From contig NC_083510.1 in NCBI RefSeq assembly GCF_032362555.1, positions 8,087,501 to 8,151,500 of the forward strand: DNA of 64,000 nucleotides, given 5' to 3'. The notes below the pieces were generated by a model that saw only the letters and a list, made by a program, of their open reading frames with translations, made no database searches and was not told the origin of the DNA. Source of the stretch: Amyelois transitella (lineage: Eukaryota; Arthropoda; Insecta; Lepidoptera; Pyralidae). Shown one piece after another: positions 1 to 13,600 of the stretch (the first letter of the stretch is position 1; every line of letters starts with the position of its first letter). The position numbers and the translations under genes are program-made.

Positions 1-1600
1 ATATTCATTACATATAATATAAAATGGACATATTGAAAGATGTGCAATGCATTATTAACGTTTTAACGTTAAGTGTTCAAAATGATTTATTTAAAAAAAA
101 ATTGTTCTTATAATATAAGAAAAAAGTGAAATAAAACTAAGTTAATAATTAATGCGATCGGTGGTCTTACGACAAAAAGTCTCGTCAAAAATTTCAAAAG
201 TACGAAATTGTCAATATAACATTTTATCATAAAACTGTAATACATTTTGATATCGCCATGTCTAATTTTATTAAATATATGTATGTATACTATGCTTATA
301 TCTGAATAAAGAAGATTTTCATTGAGTCGTAGATGAAACAGATTTGAGCATTATCTGAAAGAATGTGTATTGATATTATTAGATTATAGTAATCAAGTCC
401 CAATTTACCGCGGTAGCCTCATGCAAATTGATGATAAAAGATTAAAGACATTGCATGCACATTGACTGTTTACTAAATTTATAATATCTATTAAACTTGA
501 ATTACATTTAGTGCTTCAAGTTAAGAATACAATTAATATTTATCCTGATATTTACTTAGTTGTCAAATTATAGCCCATACCTGCGTGAAGGACGAAGAAT
601 AGACACCACTCGCAGGCTCACAGTATTGCATTGAAATACTTAAATAAATAAAAAAAATACATAACATATAGCTACTTTATCATACATAAGATATAAAATA
701 TCCACCATCAAGAAAGAAGCAACCCACTTACAAAAAAAAGCAAATTCGAAATCACACTGTGAAATTGTCTTATTTTTCTGCGTTTTACAACAATATTCAA
801 AATCTGGACCTACTAAGATTGCTTTTCTAAATTAAAGCTATACTTAAAAAATACAAGGTGTATTTTTTAAAGCCTACGCCCACAACCACGAGAGAATCTA
901 CTAAAATCAGACTCGACTAAACTCGACAGTTCTTAAATACATACTAGTAGTAGGGATACTAAGCGCAGCAGAGTTTAAAATAAAGTATAATTTAAAGATT
1001 CCAAATTACCATGCCAAATAATAAATTAGTTTTTTAGAACCATGATTTCTTGCATGCGAAACATTATAAAAAATATAAGACGCACATTTAATATCGTTTT
1101 GTCGGAGCACTAAGATGCTTACGTATGAAAGAGATACTTGTAAATGCAATTAAGAATTAATAACATTCATAATGCTCTTTACGAGTAGCATCTTACTACA
1201 CCAACACATCCACCTTATATAATACACATTTTTGAACCTGACCATAAAACAATCATGACAAGTAGATATCTTTATACAGGATGTTAGACTAAAACGTCTT
1301 ATTAACCAGATTCAACACATAATTAAATAGTGCAAAATCGATTAAAACATTAAAATTTTAGAAACAAAAATAAGCACTCTTCCTTGTACATGTAAGTTGC
1401 AAAATGTATGAGTTCCAGTAGTGGCAAAAGGAATGGATAATTTGAAGATCCATCAAAACAAAAAAATTGCTCTGTAATTTTTTGTCTAATAATCTATAAT
1501 GCGACTGGTTAGTTAGACCTGTTCACCTTAACAACCTGTATTTTTTAAAAACGGCACCACTACATTTGCCTTTAAAGCGTAACAAATTAACAATTTAAAT
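1..1600. other. Downstream flank of the CTL1 gene, no gene seen
   Basis: AT-rich DNA past the stop codon of the minus-strand choline transporter-like gene. It probably contains the 3' untranslated region of that gene, but I could not fix a poly(A) site; the only TTTATT (AATAAA on the minus strand) I saw is near position 86, far from the stop. No reading frame here resembles a known protein. Confidence 0.5.
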
Positions 1601-4600
1601 TCAGTACTTCTCTTGTAAGTCCTGTAGTTCCGCAGCACCATCTTGTTCGTCCCGCCTGTGCCCCCCGAGCTCGGCGAGGCGGGAATTCTTCCATTTCCCA
1701 TCGCTTCCGTTCATATTGCGATCTTCGCATACACACAGGAACAAAGAGTCCACTACCATCTGAAAAGAAAAAAAATGGTTCATGAAATCTCGCTTACCTA
1801 TACAGCGACCACAAATCAGGTCTATAGAAATGCTATTTTCTACTTAAATGTATAAGGATGAAGGTTCCGCGTCGCTCCGCCGTGCAAAGACTGGCATAAC
1901 TTTCATCAAAATAGCCAATAGGAATCAATAAATTCAATAAAATCAATAAATTTAATCCGCAAATCCCTAGCGCTATTTGACATTATACATTTGTTTTGCA
2001 TATAAGTATTGCTCTAGAAGGTCTGAACAAATTTTATTTAAATCGATCGAGCGGTAGTTTTTGTGTTTATTTGTTACAAACAAAAGTAGAAATCTTTTAG
2101 AATAGATTTTCAAAACTATTCTTAATCCTATATATCTTTGTGATATTCTGTTACAAATCGGTACAATAAAAAAAAAAACAAAACTTACCTCGTATAAAGA
2201 CAGGATGCAATGAGCGATGAAGAATGAGAATATGCAAATAACCAGGGTTGGCACCGCGAAGAAATGCAGGTCGGAATTCCGTTTCAGAAGCAACAGTCCT
2301 ATGATCCCGGTTACTGCGGTCACGATACATTTGCCCAGGAAAAGAATAAAGTCTCCCACGCTGTTTATCGTGGCCACTTGTAAAGCGTTGTTCACTATTG
2401 TGCTGAATGCCTGCCAAAAATTATAAATTAATTATTATTATAATATATTATATTACTAGCTGTCCCGGCAAACGTTGTTTTGCCATATTAATAATTTGTA
2501 ATAAAAAAAAAATGTTAAAACTTAGGGGTATGAAAAATAGATGTTAGCCAATTCTCAGACCTACTGAATATGCATGCAAAATTTGGTTAAAATCGGTAAT
2601 GCCGTTTCGGAGGAGTACGGAGACAAACATTGTGACACGAGAATTTTATATATAAGAAGAAAGATTAGAGTACGCTTGATTAAAGCGAAATATTCCAGGA
2701 AATCCAGCCTAAGCACGCCCCGAAACTACATTTGTAGCGAGTTTTAATCGACAAAGAGTCAAATCAAATTCACAGGCCGCTACAATACCTATAGAAAAAA
2801 AACATGTTGTACAAGGTCGATTGACACGAAAAGCAAGCACTTCTAGTAAAAAAAAATAGAAGCCATCTATCCTCATTCTAGCTATTGCAGCTTGGACGAT
2901 GATTCATTCAGTTCTCTGGACATACAGGTTTCCTTCCTTACTGTGTTTTCCATCTCCTTAACCCATTAACCGCCGCAGTTGTATATATTCAACAAATTCA
3001 ATTTGTGTCCTTAGCGCCACAGTTGTATATATACAACAAAATTTCTGTTGTTAGTTGTAACGCATCCAGAAAGTAAATTATAAATAATAAATTATGGTAT
3101 TAAGGTTAAGTTCAAAATAAGACTGTCTTATTCCTTACTACTTCCTTTTATCACTTGAGGTATGAGTAAAATTTCAAATAAAGAAACATGTGAAAGCAAT
3201 CCGCATCATCAAAAAATTTTGTATGAATGCACTGCCACAGTTGCATAAATCCAACAGCAGTGATGTACCCAATCGATTATCCATATTTCTATACCTCCCA
3301 TACTTAACGCAAGATATATTGTAAATTAATGAAATATCAATAAAAAAATAATATTTTGTTTACTTAAAACCGAAAAATGTATGTCTACAAACTGCGCTTT
3401 AAAGAAAAACAAAGTAAATTTACAAATCGTTCATTTTCGGTTATTACTAAAACAAGCTAAGTGTACAACACTAGCCCATCTCATATTATCTTAACCGACC
3501 AACGCCGTAGTTGCATATACTCAACCGCCAGTGACGTCACAAACGAGCAATCTGTGATGATAGTGAGGGTAATTGTACGATAAGTAATAATAGTAGGTTT
3601 TTCCATTTTGCCACAAATCAATTTGTATAAAATTAGAGCTGTTTCACTAATGAAATTAATCATTGTCAGTATAAATAAAACTAAAACTTTTTACCAATGT
3701 TACCTAAGTAAATTAAATAATTATTAACTTTTATATAAAAAAACAATTTAGTATCAACTAATCGTTACAATACACGTAGAGTCGTAGATATACTTAAAGA
3801 CAGCTATAATTTTAACTTCCAATAAGATTACTTATCGAAAAGCTGGTACTGGCAATCACTAGCAACTTCACCGTTTCTCCATTAATTAAGCGCCGCAGTT
3901 GAATATATACAACCATAGGGATGGGGTAAATCGATATTTAATAGATTTTTATATTATTTTTAGTCTATGGTATAGTATTGTTTATGTATTATTTTGTATC
4001 GAAGTATTTTTCACAGGTGATTAATTTAGCATTCAAATCATTATAATGCCTTTAAAATCTTATAATTCAGTCTTTAAAATGTTTAATTTCATATTTAATC
4101 TATATAATTATTTATTCTCATATTGTTTTATCGAAATGATGTGTCACAACTCTAAAGTTTTGGCATAAATAATAGTGTTGGCGCTAGGGGCACATTTTAT
4201 TGCCGTGCATCATGGCGGCTAAAAGGTTAAGAAATGCGGTTAACATTTAAAACTAATATACTCAGAAGACTCGTTGGTGTGGTCGACAAGTGGCATGGCC
4301 GCTTTTCTTATCCTTGATACGTGCCCTATCACTTTCGAATCTAAAATCAGACACTCCGAATCCCTCCGAAAATATTACTCCTGCCCCTGTAGCATGGCAC
4401 GCGGAATGCCTTTTTATCGCGCGAAATCTATCGCTGTTCCGTTTCACATATACATACATAGGTCTACATATAATCACGTCTATATCCCTTGCGGGGTAGA
4501 CAGAGCCACCAGTCCTGAAAATACTGATTGGCCCCGTTCAGCTGTTTGGCTTACTGATAGAATTGAGATTAATATAAAGTTGTCAGCCCGTCGTCGCCTA

Positions 4601-7600
4601 AAATAATAATCCCTAGTTTATAAGCCTATCCCTTAGTCGCCTATTTTTCCATGGGAAAGAGATGAAGTGGTCCTATTCTTTGTTATATTGGTGCCAGGTG
4701 CCACACGGCACGTTCTGTTTCACGTCACAATAAAAAGCGAAACAGCGATAGTTTTTCGCGCGTTTAAAAACGGCGTCGCGCGTGCTAAACTACGATGGGT
4801 GACGGTTTTGTCTTTATCTGTGCCAAATATCAACAAATTCCGTCGGTTTATTTTTTAAGTTTATTCATTCTAAACACATACTTATACATATCTTTTTAAA
4901 ATATCAGTATGGATGGATCACTTACCCTGGCTGCAGCTTTACAGAAATGGCATCTCTCTATCGTAATGATGGTGTAAGCGTTGTGGTTCAAGTAACGTAT
5001 GAACTTCTCGAGGCAGTAGAAGCAGCAGATGCCACATTTGAGTCCACATTTCGCACATTCCGATCCTTTTTCAGCGCTGGCTGATAACCTACAATTATAA
5101 TAACCTTAATATGTACAGTCACCTTGGTTTAAAGTCTCTTATGAATAATAAAGATAAAACACAATAAGGTATTTTTAAAAATTCACGAATAATAATAACT
5201 ATATGTATAAATTCAAGAAAGGAATATTAGAACGAGGAATAAAATTTCATAAAACATTCGTTATATCTATGTGTCTGTATGGAGTTATGTCACTACAATA
5301 TAAAAATCGAATATTTTATCCGGAAATAATCTGATTAGAAAAATGCTTAAGATATAAAATGGTATACTCACTTAGCATGTAAATAAGTGAGGATGAGTCG
5401 AGGAATTTTAAAAAGCGTGATCAAAAATGATCCCTTTGCAACGGAACCTAAATGATATTTCAGGAGTTTCCCAATTGAGTATAAAACTGGAGAATGCGCA
5501 TTCGGACCTCTGAAAATAATCCAATATTACAATTAAATTAAATACCACACCTCGAGCACCCAAAAATTTACATACTTAATTGTTACTTTTTTCTTTTATG
5601 ATAGAATTGAGATTTCAACAAGTTGCTAGCCCCTCGCCTTTTAAATAATTATTATAGATTAGATCATAGGCAAATATTATAAAACCAGCGATAAATACCT
5701 GAAATACCAATGTGACACTGCGCCTGCGATGGTCATTTGCTGACAGCCGAGAATGAACTCGCTGCCCCACACCAGGCAAATGAGGCACATCCACCACATG
5801 CTTTTAACCCACAGCGGGTCAAACTCGATGTTTTCCAGAGTAAAGTCTGATAGGAAGAAAAAAATATATAAACATACATAACAATACATTATAACAGACA
5901 TTACAAGATAATGTCATAGTAGTCTTGGTCAAAATATAGGTATAAATTACTTCGAGTACATAGTAAATACATTTCATACTAAAGAGCTACACACTGTAGA
6001 CAGATTCTGCATATACAAAAACGCTGGTAAGAACTAATATATATATATATATATTGTTTCCGTTAGATTAGCGATAAACGACTATATAAGTGAATAAACC
6101 TACAGGAAAAATCTATTAATTTTAATTATTACTCACTCTTCAGGCTTGCGCTCTTGTTGATGCCTTGCGCTTCTATCGCGGCCGTGTCCACGCGGTCCGG
6201 CAGGACTGATCCGTTGATGAAGAAATTAGTTCGGTAAGGAATGCCCGGGTAGTTTGCCGTCGCTAGGCACACCTAAAACAAAAGTTAGGAGTAAACATAC
6301 ATTTTTAGATCAAAATGCAAATCCGTGCCGTGCGGTTCCCGGCACCAATACAAAAAAGAATAGAACCACTGCATCTCTTTCCCATGGATGTCGTAAAAGG
6401 CGACAAAGGGATAGGCTTACAAACTTGGGATTCTCTTTTAGGCGATGGGCTAGCAACCTGTCACTATTTGAATCTCAATTCTATCATTAAGCCAAATAGC
6501 TGAACGTGGCCATTCAGTCTTTTCAAGTCTGTTGGCTCTGTCTACCCCGCAAGAGATATAGACGTGACCATATGTATGTATTCAAATCAAAAATATTTGT
6601 ATTTGTTTCCAAATGTATAGAATGTTGTGTGATATGATAAGTGTATGATGGGTTAATTAAATTATTATTAGTAAGTAACTGTTAAAATAAAATAGACTAA
6701 CACCGATCTTCATATTATAAAGAAGTCACTACATGACGACCCTGCCAGGATTCAAACATGACATTTATACGCTGCAGCATATTCTTGTTAGCATGTTAGT
6801 TTATTTGGCAAATAAAATTTTTACAAGCATTTTCTGGCAATTATTCAAGTCCGAATTCTGTCAATGAGATAAGACAAATTAATTAAGATACATACTTAAA
6901 ATTTAAAAAAGCCCTTAGTATATTAACATAAAAGTAAAATTACATTTAAAACTCACCACAACAAACGACCAAAATGTAAAGAACAATACGAGGAAGAAGA
7001 ATGTAATGATGGGCTGAAGGAAAAGAGCGGGAATGGAGCCGAGGCAGTGGGCAGTCTCTTTGAATAAAGCCGCCAAGAAGGACACACGCGATCGCATCAC
7101 CCACACTAATATTAGGAGAATCACCTGAAATATAATAAAAAGATTACATCCTCTTCTAGGATATTTTCGATAAAAATATTTTGAAGCTATTTAGTCCTTG
7201 CCTCGGCTGTGTCCTCCACGGGTAAGTAGGAGTAGATAACTTAAAGATACCTTACTTACAAATTACTTAAGTTAAAACTGTTGTTTGGGTCACGTTTACA
7301 CTATACATGCAAGTTTAATCGCGTAGTTTTTCCCTCATCAAAATATTGAAGCAAATGAAGTTTATGTAAATTACTATTAAATTCTCATTACAATTTGTGT
7401 AAAAAAATTGAGGTTTACTTCAAGGTCAGACTTAACCTTGAGAAAATCGAAAACCAAAGGCGCATACTATATTTTTCATAGCTCTAATGTTAAAAAGTCA
7501 AACTTTTGAATATTAACCAATGTTGGCTTTATATAAATGTACATTTAGTAGGAAGTGAAATATTACAGTCACTTTTTATTTAATATTGGATTAGGCATTT

Positions 7601-10600
7601 GTCTTCCATCTCACCGGATGGTAAGTAACGATGAAGACGAGGGTGTTACATATTGCCTATCCAAGTGATACCCATATATTCTACTTTTGAATGTTCGCGG
7701 ATAAGTATTTCTTTGTATTTTTCAAAAACACTTACTAATTAACAAAATAATTAACTTGTCATTAAGCTGATGACAGGGCGAGGCTGCTCTACATAAACTA
7801 CATGTAAAAAGCCATTATGCACGCACCGTTTAATCATACTGCAGGCTTCTACAGTCCATATCTTTAGTAACTAAATATAAAAATAAATAATCTTGTTACA
7901 TCTAACATTAATTTATATCCATGAGATAACAGACGTCATAACAAATCAATTTCGCTTTTAGGTAACCATACTTTATTTTAGAATTGTAGTTTTCAACAAA
8001 AGATATACTTAATAACTATAACCTTTATTTCAGTACGTAAATAAATGGACTATACTATCACGTATTCTAGAAACTTATTAAAAGAAAATACATAAGCATA
8101 ACAAAATAGAGTGAATTAAACGCCTAACAAATTATAAAAAAATTAAAACAAATAAATAACTATGACTTTATCAAAACTCACCGTTATAATAGTAGCTATA
8201 ATGGCATACCATAAAAAGGCCTTTTCATTCTTCAAGGATTCCTGTAAACAAAAGTTTTCATAAATAAAGGTTTCTCGTTGTAATCTAGGTCGCCCTACAT
8301 AACCCTACCCTTTTCGGTGACCGGTTTACGTAGAGCTATAATAAAATTGGGACAGATTACAGATATCAACAAGCGAAAACACATTTACTGAAAGAAAGGT
8401 GGGGTTTGTATGACTTGCAGCACGCTAGCTAGCTCTTAGACTTTGATACGTATATTATACTAGCTTTTTACCGCGGCTCCGCCCAACAAGTACCATATAC
8501 TCTTTTCCGTACTACAAACTATATGCTTGCGAAGTTTCACGGATATCGGTGCAGCGGTTTAACTGTTAAGAGGTAGGTACTCGTAACAAACCAAACGAAC
8601 TTTCGTATTTACAATATTAGTAGACGGAAATAATGGATGGATGATGTGTGTTTCCCATGGGGGAAGGCAGACACGCAGTTTAATTATTAATTAATTATTA
8701 CAAAACATGATTAAAAATTGTCGAAAGAATATCTAAGGTCATATTTACTTTTCAATTCAAGTATAGGAATACTTTCAAAAACGATTTTAAAAAAGATTCG
8801 ATTCGAATTTTTTGTTGTTTTATTACCCGATTATTCTGCCAAATGTAAACCAACTTTTGTTTTTTTTTTTACTAAGTGATCAGATGGATATTAGGTGGTG
8901 CTTTAACTAGCATAAACATACTATTTGATGATAGAAAAATGAAGAACCTCAGGGATCTCTTTAATTATAATTTCTTACGCATTGAGATTGCTTTAATTAC
9001 AATTTCTGAAGCTATTCATACATTTGGATCAGGCAGTCAACATCTTAAGTGGATTTAATATTTATTAAGATCTGACATAGGTAGGTATATTTACAAAAGC
9101 TTATTTGTTAAGTACATGTTTGCAATCAACTAAATACTTTAGGCAGACGAAGTTCTACGACTAACTTTGAATCTATAATCTATAATAGTATTATAAAGCT
9201 GAAGAGTTCGTTTGTTTGTTTAAACGCGCTTATCTCAGGAACTACTGGTTCGAATTGAAAAGTTATTTTTGTGTTGAATAGACCATTTATCGAGGAAGGC
9301 TTTAGGCTATATAACATCACGCTGCAACTATTAGAAGCGAAGAAATAATGAAAAATGTGAAAGAAACGGGGTAAATTATTCATCCTCGAGGGCTTCAATG
9401 ATGCCCAATATAACTATTCCACGCGGACGAAGTCGCGGGCACAGCTAGTTATTGATAAAGGCTTTATTTTGTACATTATTATTGTCTTGTAAGAACAGCT
9501 CAATACATGAAATCAAGTCCTTGTCACAAACTAACGCGTGTGCTCCATAAAATATTAAAATGTGGACTAGTTTGTCAATATGTGACGATATTTTACAAAT
9601 TGAAGTACGCGTTGACTCGCTTCTTATTAAATATGTATATTAATAATGGTCTTGCCCTTCTTGATAAACCCCGCTTAAATCATTATTTTTTTTAACCTTG
9701 CTGTAAAACCTAGGAAAAGAAAAATACAATTATAAATAAAATTCTACTCATGTGAAGGCTTTACATACGGTTACAGAATAATTAAAAAAATTAAACTTAT
9801 TACCGTAATACGGCTAGGTATGGCTCAGATTTTTTGGCCAGTGAATAAATAATTTCGTCGGAAGATTAAATTCTTATGCGTCTTTTCCGAATTACAATAA
9901 TTTTATTTACTTTAAACAATAATACAATTCTTTTCACTTATTAATAGTATGGATGAAGATTAAAAGATGGCCTTCTGAATGTTAACTAAAACTAAATAGG
10001 AAGCTTAGAATTTTAGCGAGTACTATTAAATTAAAAATTCCGTCCTTTACATTTCCTTTTTTAATTAAAATAAAATCCGGCCTCGCGCTTAAACCTAATT
10101 AATGATGTCCTCCTTTGATATCGCTCCTAGAGTAGCTTATCTTCTTTTTTGGCTACAGAAAAAAGTTACCAGGAATATTATCGATAGGTATAAGTATAAC
10201 TATAAACTATAACACACTACTAAGCAAGTGCTTAGTAGTGTGTTTAGCTGTTTTGTGATGCTACAATGAACTCAATTCTATTCTATCATTAAGCCAAACA
10301 GCTGAACTTGGCCTTACAGTCTTTTCAAGACTGTTGGCTCTGTCTACCCCGCAAGGGATATAGACGTGATGATATGTATGTATGTGTACAATGAAATTAG
10401 TTGAACAAGAATAAATCATAAAAAAACTCACATCCAAAAATGCAACTTGGTCCGCGAAACTCTTTTGTTTATGCTTCAGCTCATAATACGTGTACCAGAG
10501 TAACGCCGTGCCCGCGACACTCGCTATGGACACTATTATCATAAATATCCAGGATACCAACGTAGCCAAGAGGTGGAGGATTGATACCATGAGAAGCGAG

Positions 10601-13600
10601 CATACTGGAACAAACAATGTTTATTTGAATATTGTACTTGGTCTGTACAAATCTTTGGGTTTTGAGTCCCGGTTGCTCAAACCGGAGAGGAGCCGGAAAT
10701 TGCCTACGATCAAAACCCAAATGTCGCATGAATTAAGGTGTGTGCCGTGTGGTTACCGGCACCGTTAAAAAAAGAATAGGACTACTCCATCTTTTTTCCA
10801 TGGATGTCGTAAAAGGCGATTAAGGGTTGGGCTTATAAACTTGGGATTCTATCATCAAGCCAAAAAGTTGAATGTGGCCTGTCAGTCCCTTCAAGTCTGT
10901 TGGCTCTGTCTACCCCTTAAGGGATATAGAAGTGATTATATGTATGTATGTATATGTACACGTAATCATAAAGTTATTTTGCTTTTGAAGGATTGATTTG
11001 AAATATAGTCGGTGTCATGGCGTTAGTAATTATTAAGCAGTAGTTTGTATTAGTCACTACTATTAGCGCTAATTAGTATCTTCATGGAAGTCGAATAGGC
11101 GTGTTATACAGCTTGTAGGCATGTTAATGAATAGTTACTACAACATTATTCATTTAGACAAATTAATTTGTATAGGTTTTTGGTGGGTTGGGATTCTTTA
11201 CAAAGGACGCACCGCGGGCTGCTTTCCACAGGAACGCCAGGATTCTAAGTATTTTTTGGATCTACTGTTTTCCTTATCTGCATTCGTGACATTTTTGCAA
11301 AGCGGCTCCGATTCCGCCTAATCTCAGCAATCGTTAGGTAAACAATCGGAATTGGATTCTACAAGAGTTGGTATCATCATAACAAGAAAGTTTATAGATT
11401 TTTTTTTCTATTAGTAGGTAGGTACCTATCTATATGTTTTTATTATACCATTATATTCATGGCACGTTACGATTATGCCGTGTCACGGTATTGTTACTAT
11501 GCTGGTAGCTACAGCGTACCTACTTCGCATAGTACCTGGATGAGACATCGTCGTATTCTTGCAGTGGTATAGCAGTTGTCTCAGAGCTACAAAGTCTCGT
11601 GTTCAATCCGCGGTCAAACCAAGGTCTTTTTTATTGAGCTTTTTTTTTAAATATAGATTAGATAAATGACATGAATCTGTAAATGTAAAAGATGGTGCTG
11701 ATAGATTTTCATATCAACATCTTGCAGTGAATAAAAAAATATCTACCAATTAAGTGAAATGTATTATTATTATTAAACATGACAGCACTATTTTATTGCT
11801 TGCTTGTACATGATTCAACGTCGACTCTATTTGTAAGCAATTACATTATTAAAAATGTAAAATCGATAAAAGCCTGAAGATATGAAATAGAACATAATGT
11901 AGGTAGGTACTAGTCTAGATCTAATTATTATGTAGGTACCTGCTGTGAATCATTCAACTGATCTAGTAGCATTACATCATAGGACGCATGACCCCACGCG
12001 ATGTTCACTTTTATTGTTAGCTACGAGGAAGGCCTTGTCCATAATGTTACATTCTTAATAAATTTCCGTAAATCTATACTAATGTCATAAACCTGAAGAG
12101 TTTGTTTGTTTGAACGCGCTTATCTCAGGAACAACTGGTTCGAATTAAAAAAATATTTTTTTGTTGAATAGACCATTTATCAAGGAAGGCTTCAGGCATC
12201 TAGTCTGCTGATGTACAGACAGGTAAAATAACCTGACTCCGCCTTCCCCCATGGTTTTAGTTTGCATAAATATTGGATTATGTTCCTTTGTTGTTGACTG
12301 TACATTCAGACTTCATTGAACTCTTTTCACTAGTTAAACAGCGAAAGTCACAAATGGTGATAGTATGGACTCTGACAAAGTACCTAGAAGAAATACACCA
12401 AGAATTTCTCTAGACAGTAACTAGAACTAAGTGTAATCTGTCTCAAGGCAGAACTTTTATATGAGCATTTGAAGTGTCACTTACATACAACCGCCAAAGG
12501 ATAGCCATATCTATTGGGTAATCAGAAAATAAATTAGGAATAATTGCAAACTTATATTTTCTCTTTTCAATTGCTTTGTATTGAATTTAAATAGAGAGGA
12601 GGGAGTTGACTGATTCTTACTTTGTCCTACCAAGGGATAGAGTCATATAATAAATAGATGACTTTAATCTGGATAACACTATCTCTCATCTTTGTTCTAG
12701 TTGCACTGTCTACCATAGTACCGAGGGACTACAGCAATTAGAAAAAAAACATTAAGAAGTATATCCATAAATAAAACTGAAAAATATAATCTGTTTGCCA
12801 ACTGATTATTACACCTTAATCTGCACTTTGACACTGATGCAATGTTAAAAATAAAACCATGACATAATACTCACTGAATGCTATGATAACACATATTATC
12901 ATTTCCTTCCATGAAGAGTAAAGATCTGATAGCATTTGTTCAATTGTGTCCCAACTATTTAGAAGGTCATAAAAGTCTTTAACAACCCGTTCTGCTACAT
13001 CCTTGGCTGATTTTGGAAAACATCTATTCAAAAGTGGAAATGAGTCATATACCGGCAGTGTTGGGCATGGGCCAATGTAATGGTGCAGGTCTTTAGTAGA
13101 AGTCACATTATTAGGGTTGATGTCATATCTACAAAGATTTGACCCAGTTTCTCTATAAAAGTTCTGGATGTCTGCAAGAGATTCTAACTTTCGATTAGGA
13201 CATTCTTTTACACAAATCTTTAAGGAACTCCTTAATTCCTTCACATCCATGAAGAACAAAAACTTCTTATCAACTGTGTTAATGCCTGCTAATGGGAATT
13301 TAATCAACTTCTGGTTACTTTTTACTCCACAAGTATTGCCGAAAGAATCAAATCCATTTATAAGCCTCTGAGGGTTACCATACACAAAGGATATTGCAGC
13401 AACAATTATCTAAAAAAAAACATATAATTTATGTTAAATTAATAACCATAAGGGAAAAGTAAGAAATTTAACTATTAAAATTATAAATTGTAGTAATCTA
13501 TAGCCACATTGTTATGACTGTATAACAAGTGGTTTTCTAGTGAAATCAAGCTACTTATCTCTTCCTGGATGTAGATAAATATTTTAGAGGATAAAAAAAT

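Noticed and set aside
11560..11640. Possible tRNA gene
   Set aside because: Same reason: B box GTTCAATCC without a matching acceptor stem.
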